A DNA stretch of 50,966 nucleotides from Phycisphaerales bacterium (GTDB taxonomy: Bacteria > Planctomycetota > Phycisphaerae > Phycisphaerales > SM1A02). The first letter of the stretch is position 1. Every line of letters starts with the position of its first letter. The DNA lies in NCBI GenBank assembly GCA_007693845.1, contig RECV01000155.1:1-50966 (forward strand), read 5' to 3'. The notes beneath the pieces were generated by a model. It made no database searches, was not told the DNA's origin, and saw only the letters and a program-made list of their open reading frames with translations. A program made the position numbers and the translations under genes. Shown piece by piece: positions 1-7,956 of the stretch.

Positions 1-2
1 TC

Positions 3-311
3 ACACACCGGCGTGATGAGGTGTCGATCAACGCGGAGCGTTTCCGGTTTGCCGCGAGCTTTGCGAACAGTGGCAGCAGCAACGCGAGCAGTTCGGGCCC
101 GGCGTTGCGCCGCCCGCAGCGAGCGTTGCGATCTTCGCATTTCAGCGCGCAGGTGCGCGATGATGAGGTGCGATTCAACGGCCGCGGGTTCGGGCACGGC
201 GTCGGCATGTGCCAGCACGGCGCGGAGATCCTCGCTCAACGCGGCGAACGCCACGGCCGCATCCTGGATTGGTACTACCCCGGCGCATTCCTCGCGAAGT
301 CGTACGGATGA
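3..311 (+). CDS. SpoIID/LytB-like protein, C-terminal part (5' end outside window)
   Basis: The frame is open to the left edge of the window, so only the last ~102 residues are present. The motif GFGHGVGMCQHGA near residue 71 of the visible part, followed by an RI.DWYYPG.FL end, is typical of the SpoIID/LytB domain. Family members are exported proteins; SpoIID is a lytic transglycosylase on stem-peptide-free peptidoglycan, and LytB-type relatives modify or activate amidases. The stretch before the motif is Ser/Ala/Arg-rich, where the family has a variable insert. It ends convergently with tRNA-His; a small 6-bp hairpin (323-338) lies between them but has no T-tract. Domain call is good; the exact biochemical role in this lineage is unknown. 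Confidence 0.8.
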   Translation, partial: THRRDEVSINAERFRFAASFANSGSSNASSSGPALRRPQRALRSSHFSAQVRDDEVRFNGRGFGHGVGMCQHGAEILAQRGERHGRILDWYYPGAFLAKSYG

Positions 312-362
312 AGCGCTGATCACATCGCGCGGGCGATGGTCCGTATCGAGGAATTGCGAAAG

Positions 363-436
363 GGCGACCGACGGGACTCGAACCCGCGACGTCCTGGACC
401 ACAACCAGGTGCTCTACCGACTGAGCTACGGTCGCC
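363..436 (-). tRNA. trnH: tRNA-His (anticodon GTG)
   Basis: The minus strand folds as a full cloverleaf. The acceptor stem GCGACCG pairs perfectly with CGGTCGC, and the histidine-specific extra G(-1) at 436 pairs with discriminator C73 at 363. The anticodon stem is CCTGG/CCAGG with loop TTGTGGT, giving anticodon GTG. The T loop is TTCGAGT. The 3' CCA is not encoded (the next bases are CT), so it would be added post-transcriptionally. A promoter with a 17-bp spacer lies just upstream. Confidence 0.97.
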
Positions 437-471
437 ACTGACCGGCCGGAAGTGCTTCAGGCCGATCCATG

Positions 472-500
472 AGAATACCCGCGCTGGGAATACCGGTCAA
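472..500 (-). promoter_or_regulatory. Promoter of tRNA-His
   Basis: On the minus strand TTGACC (500-495) and TATTCT (477-472) are separated by exactly 17 bp. The expected start near 465 lies about 29 nt before the 5' end of tRNA-His. Five of six -35 bases and four of six -10 bases match the sigma70 consensus, which is strong for this GC-rich background. Confidence 0.6.
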
Positions 501-559
501 TCGGCCATCGGCATTGACGCTTTGATTCAGGGCAGGAAAAGCGTCCTCTCGGCCTGGTT

Positions 560-781
560 TCAGCGATCGACGTTTGGGGATTGGCGCCATTCATGGCCGC
601 ACGCCTTGCAGCGAAAGTCCGGGTCGTTGCCCGAGATGGCGCAGCCGCCGTACACGATGCGTCCTTCGTTGACATCACGCTCCATCTGGGAGCCGGGTTT
701 CGGGGGTACAGGCAGGCCCCAAATGATTCGGGCCACATCCTCCGAGCCGCAGGAATCACATGGCGGAAAGCGCTTCGGCAT
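560..781 (-). CDS. Small zinc-ribbon protein of unknown function
   Basis: Encodes 73 residues from the ATG at 781; an in-frame ATG at 817 would add 12 residues. Two knuckles, CDSCGS near the N-terminus and CKACGHEW near the C-terminus, plus a central GGC motif, are the layout of a small zinc-ribbon family seen in many bacteria (pattern C..CGS...I.WG.P....GGC...D..C..C.HEW). It probably binds one zinc ion and is cytosolic. No function can be assigned. The upstream TPR gene ends 63 bp away on the same strand, so co-transcription is possible. There is no clear Shine-Dalgarno sequence before 781. Confidence 0.7.
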   Translation of the reverse strand: MPKRFPPCDSCGSEDVARIIWGLPVPPKPGSQMERDVNEGRIVYGGCAISGNDPDFRCKACGHEWRQSPNVDR

Positions 782-844
782 CAACCCGAGGTTACTCCGC
801 GCGAGGCCGCGGTTCAATCCGGTGCCCGGCCGGCGAGTTCGGCC

Positions 845-1756
845 TCAATCGTCCGGCCGCACTTCGCCCAGTTCAGCCAGGCGCGCCAGGTGCTCCGGTT
901 GATTCGCGCTCACCCACGGATCTCGCTGCAAAAGATCATGGGCCGAAGCAAAGTGCGGCCGCGCTTCCTCCGGCTGATTCATCAGCAGCAGGCACTCGCC
1001 GATCTCTTCGAAGACGTACCCATCCTGTTCACCGAGTTCATCCCAAGCGGTCATCAGTTCACGCTGCATTGACAATGCTTCATCGGTTCGCCCGAGCGAA
1101 CGCAGGCAGCGCGCGACCGCCCATCTCGCGATCAGGGTTTCGCGTTCCTGGCCGCGTTCCTTCCGGGCTTCGAGCGCGCGTTCGAAGTGATCGAGGGCAC
1201 GCTCGTATTCGCCGCCATCGTGGTACGTCCAGCCAAGGTTGTTCAGCAGCGAGGCGCGCCAGCGACGGGCACGTTCGTCGTCGGAAGATTCAGCCAGGTC
1301 CAGGGCGCGCTCATTCCACCGCTGAGACTCTTCCGGACCCGCGACGATGGCGAGCATGTGCGCGGCATCGACGGCGAGCGCATTCCATCCGAGCGAAGTC
1401 GCAAACTTCCACGCCTCCTCGAAGAGCGGCTGCGCTGCATCGCGATCGCCGGCAGAATTGAAGACCCGGCCGCGCTCAATCACATACCACGGAAGCGCTG
1501 CGCCGTACCGGCCGTCCTTCGGGTGCTGCGCTGCGGTTTGTTCCACCCGCTCGAGCAGGGCGTGTGCTTCGTCGAATCGTCGCTGCAATCCGAGCGATCG
1601 TGCCTGCTGCGTCATTAGCACGAGTTGGTTGGCGGGATCGGGTTCACGCGCGATCGCTTCCGCGAAGCGATGTTCGCTGGCGACGGGATCGTGAAAGTTC
1701 CAAAGCTGATCGATCAATTCATGCACGCGCATTCGCTGATCATCGGTTGTAGCCAT
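845..1756 (-). CDS. Tetratricopeptide repeat protein
   Basis: A 303-residue, all-helical, acidic protein without a signal peptide or membrane segment, so likely cytosolic. TPR-like units are visible, the clearest around residues 165-200 (NNLGWTYHDGGEYERALDHF), with weaker units at ~45-75, ~90-125 and ~215-285. Such proteins are scaffolds for protein-protein contacts. The start is the ATG at 1756, preceded by AGAGGA at good spacing. It is divergent from the flavocytochrome gene at 1965 across a 208-bp gap. No partner can be named from context. Confidence 0.8.
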   Translation of the reverse strand: MATTDDQRMRVHELIDQLWNFHDPVASEHRFAEAIAREPDPANQLVLMTQQARSLGLQRRFDEAHALLERVEQTAAQHPKDGRYGAALPWYVIERGRVFNSAGDRDAAQPLFEEAWKFATSLGWNALAVDAAHMLAIVAGPEESQRWNERALDLAESSDDERARRWRASLLNNLGWTYHDGGEYERALDHFERALEARKERGQERETLIARWAVARCLRSLGRTDEALSMQRELMTAWDELGEQDGYVFEEIGECLLLMNQPEEARPHFASAHDLLQRDPWVSANQPEHLARLAELGEVRPDD

Positions 1757-1900
1757 GCGGAATCCTCTTGCCGTGCGGATGAGTGCATCAGGCGGTCAAT
1801 TGACACGGGACAATTCCGGGCCGTGTGAAGTAGGCGACTGATTCGGCTCACGATAGCCCGTTCCGGCGAGCGTCACAACGGGCGGGAAGTGCTTAGATTG

Positions 1901-1937
1901 TTCCGGATCGGAATCCGTCATCGGGGATCTGTATTAT
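1901..1937 (+). promoter_or_regulatory. Candidate promoter with overlapping palindromes before the flavocytochrome gene
   Basis: TATTAT at 1932-1937 is a good -10 hexamer, 27 nt before the ATG at 1965. The place of the -35 box holds no TTGACA-like sequence. It holds two overlapping inverted repeats instead: TTCCG-GAT-CGGAA (1901-1913) and CGGAT-CGGA-ATCCG (1904-1917). An activator or repressor site is possible. No regulator family can be named. Confidence 0.3.
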
Positions 1938-1964
1938 CATCCGGGACTTGAAAACCGCCATCGC

Positions 1965-3317
1965 ATGAAGCCATCACCTCTGACCACAACTCGCGGCGGG
2001 CGCGTGCTGCTCGGTACGTTCTGGATCGGCCTCTACTTCCTGCTGACGATCGGGCCGCTCGCCATTATCTTTTTCGGTCATACGCCGCCCGGCCGCGGTT
2101 TCTGGATCGAGCTTTCGGTTGCGCTCGGCTTCATCGGCATGGCGATGATCACCGTGCAATTTGTGATTACGGCCCGCATTGGTCACATCAACGGGCCGTA
2201 CGGCATCGATGTGATTTATCGCTTTCACCGGCAGATTTCGATCCTCAGCATCACGCTCATCCTGATCCATCCGATCATGCTGTTCGTGGCCGACCCGGCT
2301 CAGTACCTGCCGCTGCTGCGCATCTGGGATGCGCCGCTGCGGGCAGTGCTCGCCTGGCTGGGGCTGCTGGGACTCATCACGATCGCTGCCACCTCCATTT
2401 GGCGCGTCAAGTTCGGTTTGTCCTACGAGACGTGGCGGATCCTGCACAGCATCCTCGCGGTGGCGGTGCTTGCGTTCGCGCTCGGACACGTGCTGGGCGT
2501 GGGGCATTACCTGGAACAATTCTGGCAGCGCGGCATGTGGATCGGCATGGCCGCAGTCGTCGTGCTCGTCAGCGGCTACGTGCGCCTCGTCAAGCCGTTA
2601 CTCATGCAGCGCAAACCGTGGCGCGTCACCAACGTCAAGCGTGAGTGCGGCCGATCGTGGACCGTCGAACTCGAACCGGACGGCCACAAGGGCATGCGCT
2701 TTCAGCCGGGGCAGTTCGCATGGGTCACCATCGGCCGGTCGGTCTGGATGATTCGAGAACATCCGTTCTCGTTCTCCTCCAGCGCGGAACGATCCGACCG
2801 GGTTGCGTTCACGATCAAGGAGAGCGGCGACTTTACGAATCACATCGGCAAGACGAAACCCGGAACGGTGGCGTATCTCGACGGACCGCACGGCGTGTTT
2901 ACGATCGATCGCCGACCGGATGTCAAGGGTGCTGTCTTCATCGCGGGCGGCATCGGGGTGACTCCAATCATGTCGATGCTGCGCACACTTGCGGATCGAG
3001 GCGATACGCGCCGGTTCATGCTGATCTTCGGCTGCCCGACGTGGGATGAAGTGACTTTTCGCGATGAGTGGCCGGAGCTGGAGAAGCGGCTCAACCTGAA
3101 GGTGGTCATCGTTCTCGACGATCCGCCGAAGGACTGGGAGGGCGAGACGGGCAAGATTGATGAAGCGCTGCTCAAACGGCATTTGCCCGAGGATCGCGCG
3201 GAGTTCGAGCACTACATCTGCGGTCCGCCGGCCATGATGGAGAGCGTGCGCGATGTGCTGCCGACGCTCGGCGTCCCGGCGGAGCGCATTGAAATGGAGG
3301 AGTTCGAGCTTGCTTGA
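1965..3317 (+). CDS. Ferric reductase/NADPH-oxidase-like flavocytochrome
   Basis: A 450-residue membrane protein. Residues ~15-205 form about six transmembrane helices. His88/His102 and His161/His175 are each 14 apart, the spacing of the two haem b sites in ferric reductase and NOX-type proteins. Residues ~215-315 form an FAD-binding FR-type domain (HPFSFSS at 266-272 takes the RxYS-like place). Residues ~320-450 form an NAD(P)-binding domain (GGIGVTP at 328-334; CGPPAMM near 427). The enzyme would pass electrons from cytosolic NAD(P)H across the membrane to an outer acceptor such as Fe(III) or O2. An iron-type ABC permease lies downstream, consistent with, but not proof of, iron reduction. 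Full length with an ATG start. Confidence 0.88.
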   Translation: MKPSPLTTTRGGRVLLGTFWIGLYFLLTIGPLAIIFFGHTPPGRGFWIELSVALGFIGMAMITVQFVITARIGHINGPYGIDVIYRFHRQISILSITLILIHPIMLFVADPAQYLPLLRIWDAPLRAVLAWLGLLGLITIAATSIWRVKFGLSYETWRILHSILAVAVLAFALGHVLGVGHYLEQFWQRGMWIGMAAVVVLVSGYVRLVKPLLMQRKPWRVTNVKRECGRSWTVELEPDGHKGMRFQPGQFAWVTIGRSVWMIREHPFSFSSSAERSDRVAFTIKESGDFTNHIGKTKPGTVAYLDGPHGVFTIDRRPDVKGAVFIAGGIGVTPIMSMLRTLADRGDTRRFMLIFGCPTWDEVTFRDEWPELEKRLNLKVVIVLDDPPKDWEGETGKIDEALLKRHLPEDRAEFEHYICGPPAMMESVRDVLPTLGVPAERIEMEEFELA

Positions 3318-3370
3318 TGGTTCAGCGGGTCGTTTCCACCGAGAGATTCAATCGAAGCGGGATTCAGTCG

Positions 3371-3463
3371 ATGCGACACCAACGGATGTTTCGAATCATG
3401 ATGGGGCTGGTTGCGGCGTATCTGATCGTTGCCACGGTGTTCGCGGCCATCCGCAGCGCGTAG
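3371..3463 (+). CDS. Possible 30-residue single-pass membrane peptide
   Basis: An ATG-to-TAG frame of 30 codons lies between the flavocytochrome and permease genes. It has a basic N-terminus (MRHQRMFR) followed by a hydrophobic stretch of about 18 residues and ends in IRSA. That shape fits a small inner-membrane protein. There is no clear Shine-Dalgarno sequence and such short frames arise by chance, so support is weak. Confidence 0.3.
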   Translation: MRHQRMFRIMMGLVAAYLIVATVFAAIRSA

Positions 3464-3567
3464 TGCCAGAATCGATGCAAGTTCCGTGAAGCAGACCTGA
3501 CCTTGCCGCGCCTCACGCTGACAGAATCTGAACGGATGGGCGATGCCCCGACAGCGGGCGGGATTGG

Positions 3568-3573
3568 TACACT
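3568..3573 (+). promoter_or_regulatory. Extended -10 element (TACACT), possible leaderless start
   Basis: TACACT preceded by TGG (an extended -10 pattern) lies 9 nt before the ATG at 3583. There is no Shine-Dalgarno sequence before that ATG, so the transcript may begin at or next to the start codon. The same spacing occurs before argS and galE in this window. Confidence 0.4.
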
Positions 3574-3582
3574 TGGCCCCCC

Positions 3583-5310
3583 ATGCGGCTGCGGACCACG
3601 CCCCAACTCATCCTGCTGGCGCTGCTGCTCGCCTTTTTCGGCGCGTTTCTGATCTACCCGATCTGGCTCACCGTGGAGGGCGGCTTCCGCAGTCACGATG
3701 ACGGCTTCACCCTTTTTCACGTGAAAACGGTCTTTGCCGATCCGGCCCTCCGTGCCGGGCTGATCAACGCCTTCGGCATTGCGGTCTTCACCACGCTGCT
3801 CTGTTTTGTGCTCGCGATCCCGCTGGCGATTCTGGCGGCGAAGTGCGATTTCCCGGGCAAGACCGCGCTCAGCGCGCTGGTGCTGATCCCCCTCATCCTG
3901 CCACCCTTCGTCGGCGCGATCGGGCTGCACCACATCCTCGGCCGGACGGGGTCGATCAACGCCCTGCTGATGCATTTCGGCATGATCGACGAGGGGATCG
4001 ATTTCATCGGCCGGGGTGGATTCTGGGCGATTGTCATCATCGAAGCGCTGCACCTCTATCCGATTCTGTACCTCAATGCGACGGCGGCGCTGGCGAACCT
4101 CGACCCCGCGCTGGAAGAGGCGGCGGAGAACCTCGGCGCCAGCCGGTGGCGGCGACTGCGCACGATCATCATGCCGTTGATCCGCCCGGGGCTCTTTGCC
4201 GGGGCGACGATCGTGTTTATCTGGTCGTTCACCGAACTCGGCACGCCGCTGATGTTCGACTACCAGACGGTCACCCCGGTGCAGATCTTCAACGGCATCA
4301 AAGAGATGGACGCCTCGCAGCAGCCGTACGCGCTGACCGCGGTGATGCTGATCGCGGCGGTGCTGTTCTACGTGCTCGGCAAACTGGTTTTCGGCGGGAA
4401 GGCGTACGCGATGTATGCGAAGGCGTCGGTGCAGTCGACGACGCGCAAGCTCACCGGCTGGCGCGGCTGGCTGGCGATGGCGGCGTTCGCGTTCGTGATC
4501 CTGCTCGCCATCTTGCCGCACTTCGGCGTGATCCTGGCGTCGCTGACCGTGGAAGGCCGGTGGTATCAGTCGGTGCTGCCCGAAGCGCTGACCATGCAGC
4601 ACTATACCGGGGCCCTCAGCCACGAACTGGCGGTCGGGTCGATCCGCAACTCACTCTTTTACGCGACCGCGGCGGTGATCATTGATCTGGGGCTGGGCAT
4701 TTTGATCGGGTATCTGATTGTGCGCACCCGCGTGCCGGGCCGGGGGCTGCTCGATTCACTGTCCATGCTGCCGCTCGCGGTGCCGGGGCTGGTGATGGCG
4801 TTCGGCTACGTCGCGATGACCCTGCGCTGGCCGTTCGGCGAGGGCGATCCGCTGGAAGGGGTGATTGACGTACTCGGCGCGGAGCCGAACCCGATTCCTT
4901 TGCTGATTATCGCGTACGCGGTCCGTCGCCTGCCGTATGTGGTGCGCGCCACGGTGGCGGGTCTGGAGCAGACCTCCGGTGAACTGGAAGAAGCGGCGAT
5001 GAACATGGGGGCGTCCCGGCCGCGCGCGATCCGGACGATCACCGTGCCGCTGATCATGGCGAACCTGATTGCCGGCGGCCTGCTTGCCTTCAGCTTCGCC
5101 ATGCTGGAAGTCAGCGATTCGCTCATTCTCGCTCAGCGTGAGCAGCACTTCCCGATCACGAAGGCGATTTACGTACTCTTCGAGCGGCTGGGCGACGGTC
5201 AGTACATTGCGAGCGCGATGGGCGTGTGGGGGATGGCGCTGCTGGCGGTCACGCTGATCGGCGCGTCGATCATGATGGGCAAGAAAATGGGCGCGATCTT
5301 CCGGGTGTAG
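3583..5310 (+). CDS. Iron(III)-type ABC transporter permease, fused double domain (FbpB/ThiP-like)
   Basis: A 575-residue membrane protein with two binding-protein-dependent permease domains in tandem, about twelve helices in all. Each half has the EAA loop that docks on the ATPase: EEAAENLGASRWRRLRTI near residue 178 and EEAAMNMGASRPRAIRTI near residue 469. Double-domain permeases of this layout serve ferric iron, thiamine or phosphonate importers. The closest visual match is the iron FbpB family. No substrate-binding protein or ATPase is encoded nearby, so its partners must be elsewhere. It converges on rho with a 57-bp gap. Family is clear; substrate is not. Confidence 0.88.
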   Translation: MRLRTTPQLILLALLLAFFGAFLIYPIWLTVEGGFRSHDDGFTLFHVKTVFADPALRAGLINAFGIAVFTTLLCFVLAIPLAILAAKCDFPGKTALSALVLIPLILPPFVGAIGLHHILGRTGSINALLMHFGMIDEGIDFIGRGGFWAIVIIEALHLYPILYLNATAALANLDPALEEAAENLGASRWRRLRTIIMPLIRPGLFAGATIVFIWSFTELGTPLMFDYQTVTPVQIFNGIKEMDASQQPYALTAVMLIAAVLFYVLGKLVFGGKAYAMYAKASVQSTTRKLTGWRGWLAMAAFAFVILLAILPHFGVILASLTVEGRWYQSVLPEALTMQHYTGALSHELAVGSIRNSLFYATAAVIIDLGLGILIGYLIVRTRVPGRGLLDSLSMLPLAVPGLVMAFGYVAMTLRWPFGEGDPLEGVIDVLGAEPNPIPLLIIAYAVRRLPYVVRATVAGLEQTSGELEEAAMNMGASRPRAIRTITVPLIMANLIAGGLLAFSFAMLEVSDSLILAQREQHFPITKAIYVLFERLGDGQYIASAMGVWGMALLAVTLIGASIMMGKKMGAIFRV

Positions 5311-5367
5311 CGTGCGTGTGCGCCGAAGGTGCGCGCTGCGCGAATCGGAATCCGCTGGGCGAAACGA

Positions 5368-6540
5368 TCAGCCGCTGACCAGAGCTTCGTTGGTTGGAAG
5401 GCGTTTGAGCGCAGCCAGGAGCTGTTCGATCTGCCTCGGCGGGGGCATGTTCATCAGACGACGCCGCAGCGCGGTGACGGTCTTCAACTCCTTCTCACCC
5501 ATGAGCAGGTCTTCTTTCCGCGTGCCGGAGGCGGCGAGGTTGATCGCGGGGTAGAGTCGTTGTTCGGCGATGGAGCGGTCAAGAATCAACTCCATATTGC
5601 CGGTGCCTTTGAACTCTTCGAAGATGATCTGATCAGCGCGGGAACCGGTGTCGACGAGGCAGGTGGCGATGATGGTCAGCGAGCCGCCTTCCTCGGCCTT
5701 GCGCGCTGAGCCGAAGAGTTGCTTGGGCACTTCCAGCGCGCGGGAGTCCACCCCGCCGCTCATCGTGCGGCCGGAGGATCCGTAGCGTTTGGAGTTGTTG
5801 AACGCCCGCCCGAGACGGGTGAGCGAATCGAGCAGCACGACGACATCGCGGCCGGCCTCGACCATGCGCTTGGCGCGTTCGATGGCGAGCATGCCCAGCG
5901 CGAGGTGGGTATCCACATCCTGGTCATTGGACGAGGCGAGCACCTGTGCCGGCACGTTGCGTTTGAAATCGGTGACTTCTTCCGGCCGCTCGTCGATGAG
6001 CAGGGCGACCAGGTCAATCTCGGGGTAGTTCTTCTTGATGCCGAAGGCGATGTTCTGCAGGAGGACGGTCTTGCCAGCCTTGGGCGGAGCGACGATCAGG
6101 CCGCGCGTGCCGAATCCGATCGGACAGAACAGATCGATCAACCGGCAGGCGGGGGGGCAGCCATCGTATTCGAGCGTGATCCGCGGCTGCGGGTCGATAG
6201 CGGTCAACTCCTCGAAGGCCTTCCGCTGGGCGTAGGTTTCGGGGTCGAGCCCCTCGATTTCGACGACTTCATCGACAATCGGCCGGGCCTGACGGGGCTT
6301 GCGTCCGCGTCGTCTTCGGGCTTTCTTTTCGACGACATTCACGGTCAGCCGCTGGCCCTGGCGCAGGGGATAGCGCTGCCCGAGTTCGATGGGGACGAAC
6401 GGGTCACTCTGGCTGCCGGTGACCCAGCTTTCGAGTTGTCGGATGCGGCCTTCGGCTCCCTTGGGCAACTCGAGGATGCCGCTGAGGGTGGTCGTACCGC
6501 TCTCTGGTTTGGTTTCCGCCACGGCTGATGGGTGTGTCAT
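5368..6540 (-). CDS. rho: Transcription termination factor Rho
   Basis: A hexameric RNA-dependent ATPase that ends transcription. Residues ~140-385 match Rho closely: Walker A APPKAGKT (151-158), the DSLTRLGRAFN motif, the R-loop region and the Q-loop KGTGNMEL. Residues ~18-70 correspond to the primary RNA-binding cold-shock-like domain. There the RNP-like GFGF motif of E. coli Rho is replaced by a divergent AEGRIRQL stretch. The N-terminal helical Rho_N domain is missing, making the protein 390 residues against 419 in E. coli. A basic linker (KKARRRRGRKPR, 72-83) follows the RNA-binding domain. The start ATG at 6540 has no Shine-Dalgarno sequence and is preceded by a structured leader and its own promoter. 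Confidence 0.97.
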   Translation of the reverse strand: MTHPSAVAETKPESGTTTLSGILELPKGAEGRIRQLESWVTGSQSDPFVPIELGQRYPLRQGQRLTVNVVEKKARRRRGRKPRQARPIVDEVVEIEGLDPETYAQRKAFEELTAIDPQPRITLEYDGCPPACRLIDLFCPIGFGTRGLIVAPPKAGKTVLLQNIAFGIKKNYPEIDLVALLIDERPEEVTDFKRNVPAQVLASSNDQDVDTHLALGMLAIERAKRMVEAGRDVVVLLDSLTRLGRAFNNSKRYGSSGRTMSGGVDSRALEVPKQLFGSARKAEEGGSLTIIATCLVDTGSRADQIIFEEFKGTGNMELILDRSIAEQRLYPAINLAASGTRKEDLLMGEKELKTVTALRRRLMNMPPPRQIEQLLAALKRLPTNEALVSG

Positions 6541-6551
6541 AGGGGCTCATC

Positions 6552-6653
6552 GCACCGGTTCGATGGCCGGTGCCACTCCAGGCAGGTGTCATACGGTGAA
6601 CTGGATACCTGGGATTGACCGCCCGGGAGGGTGAGCCGGTCTGGGCGATCAAT
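6552..6653 (-). promoter_or_regulatory. Structured 5' leader of rho
   Basis: Two strong hairpins lie between the predicted transcription start and the rho ATG. The first pairs ATTGATCGCCC (6653-6643) with GGGCGGTCAAT (6624-6614), 11 bp with one U-G pair, and begins at the predicted +1. The second pairs GCACCGG (6573-6567) with CCGGTGC (6558-6552) around an 8-nt loop, 11 nt before the start codon. rho is autoregulated in well-studied bacteria. A role for these hairpins in that control is inference. Confidence 0.45.
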
Positions 6654-6659
6654 ATCTAA

Positions 6660-6688
6660 AGTAGAGCATCCAGCCGGAGAAAAGTCAA
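6660..6688 (-). promoter_or_regulatory. Promoter of rho
   Basis: On the minus strand TTGACT (6688-6683) and TCTACT (6665-6660) are separated by 17 bp. The expected transcription start is near 6653, giving a leader of about 113 nt before the rho ATG. Confidence 0.5.
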
Positions 6689-6813
6689 GGCATCAGATGA
6701 AATCGATCGGTCGGATCGGAGCGGGCCGGCCCCGGACCACCATTTCTCGTAGGCGGCACGTCCTGATACACTATTCGGCTTAGTCCTGAAACATACATGA
6801 GGATTGATTCGCC

Positions 6814-7926
6814 ATGAAGGTGATCTGTGATCGTGCTGCACTACTGGATGCCGTCAATCTCGTCGGCGGGGTCGTCGTTTCGCGCACGCCCACGCCCATC
6901 CTGCTCTGCATCAAACTGACCGCGAAGGACGGCCTGCTCATCCTGGCCGCCACCGATCTCGAAGTCGGTCTGCGTCTCGGTGTGGACCAGGTCGAAGTGC
7001 AGGATGAAGGCGACATCCTGATTCCTTCCGACAAACTCACGCAGATCGTGCGCGCTTCGGATGACCCCACGCTCACCATCGAAGCGGAGGGCAACACCGT
7101 CCACATTCGCGGCAAGGATGCGCACTTCACGATCTACGGTTACGACCCGAAGGAAGCACCAGAGGTACGGGAGTTCGGTGACGCCGCGGTGGACTGCGAA
7201 ATCGATTCGCATATTTTGCGCGGCCTGATCTCCCGTACACTTTTCGCTGCCGCCACCGAAACCAGTCGGTACGCCATCAACGGCGTGCTGTTCGACCGGG
7301 ATGGCAAGAAGCTGCGCATGGTCGCGACAGACGGCCGGCGCCTCGCGCTCGCCAACGGTGACTGCAAGGCGAAGGACGGCAAGGTCTCCTGCATCCTGCC
7401 CACCAAGGCGCTCAATCTGCTCAACAAACTGATCGCCGATGAAGAAGTCAACGTCCGCGTGGCGGTGGATGACAATCAGGCGGTCTTTGCGATCGGCGAG
7501 GGCGGCACCGCGGCGATCCTGTCCAGCAACCTCGTCGAAGGCGCATTTCCGCCCTTCGAGGATGTCATTCCCCGTGATCAGGACAAAAAAGTCAGTTTCG
7601 ATTCCCACTCGCTTTCGAGCGCGATCCGCCGGGCCGCGCTGCTCACCAACGAAGAATCCAAGGGTGTGCGATTGAGCTTTCAGAAGGATCAACTCACCCT
7701 CACCAGCCGTGCACCGGAGATGGGCGAGGCGGAGATTCACGTCGATCTCACCGATTACGAAGGCGATCCCGTCGAAATCGGATTCAATCCCGGCTTTATC
7801 ACCGATGCGCTGAAGGTCGTGGACGGCAAGCAGGTCATCTTCGAAATGAAAGCGCCGAACAAGCCCGGCGTGATCCGCACCGGCAACGACTTCACCTACG
7901 TCATCATGCCGGTCAACCTGCAGTGA
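6814..7926 (+). CDS. dnaN: DNA polymerase III beta sliding clamp
   Basis: A 370-residue protein of the usual length. The N-terminus MKVICDRAALLDAVNLVGGV, the segment ATETSRYAINGVLFD (second clamp domain) and the C-terminus FTYVIMPVNLQ all fit DnaN. The family forms a dimeric ring on DNA that tethers the replicative polymerase and repair proteins. The start ATG at 6814 is preceded by GAGGA about 11 nt upstream. Neither dnaA nor recF is adjacent; the gene is divergent from rho across 273 bp and convergent with sixA, so the common dnaA-dnaN-recF order is broken here. Confidence 0.98.
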   Translation: MKVICDRAALLDAVNLVGGVVVSRTPTPILLCIKLTAKDGLLILAATDLEVGLRLGVDQVEVQDEGDILIPSDKLTQIVRASDDPTLTIEAEGNTVHIRGKDAHFTIYGYDPKEAPEVREFGDAAVDCEIDSHILRGLISRTLFAAATETSRYAINGVLFDRDGKKLRMVATDGRRLALANGDCKAKDGKVSCILPTKALNLLNKLIADEEVNVRVAVDDNQAVFAIGEGGTAAILSSNLVEGAFPPFEDVIPRDQDKKVSFDSHSLSSAIRRAALLTNEESKGVRLSFQKDQLTLTSRAPEMGEAEIHVDLTDYEGDPVEIGFNPGFITDALKVVDGKQVIFEMKAPNKPGVIRTGNDFTYVIMPVNLQ

Positions 7927-7930
7927 TGCA

Positions 7931-7948
7931 GCCCTGCCATTGGCGGGC
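7931..7948. terminator. Small hairpin between convergent dnaN and sixA
   Basis: GCCC-T-GCC pairs with GGCGGGC around a 3-nt loop, in the 30 bp between the two convergent stop codons. It has no clear T-tract on either side, so a terminator role is only possible. Confidence 0.25.
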
Positions 7949-7956
7949 AAATGCTC

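Noticed and set aside
323-338. 6-bp hairpin after tRNA-His as a terminator
   Set aside because: Short stem with no T-tract on the minus strand; kept only as a remark.
3364-4623. 419-residue minus-strand open frame opposite the iron-type permease gene
   Set aside because: It is composed mainly of Arg, Gln, His, Asp and Glu in no folded pattern, as expected for the antisense of a hydrophobic GC-rich gene.
5719-6528. 269-residue plus-strand frame opposite rho
   Set aside because: Mirror frame of a highly conserved gene, with no domain and no start signal.
6841-7950. 369-residue minus-strand frame opposite dnaN
   Set aside because: dnaN is certain on the plus strand; the antisense frame has no recognisable domain and arises from codon bias.
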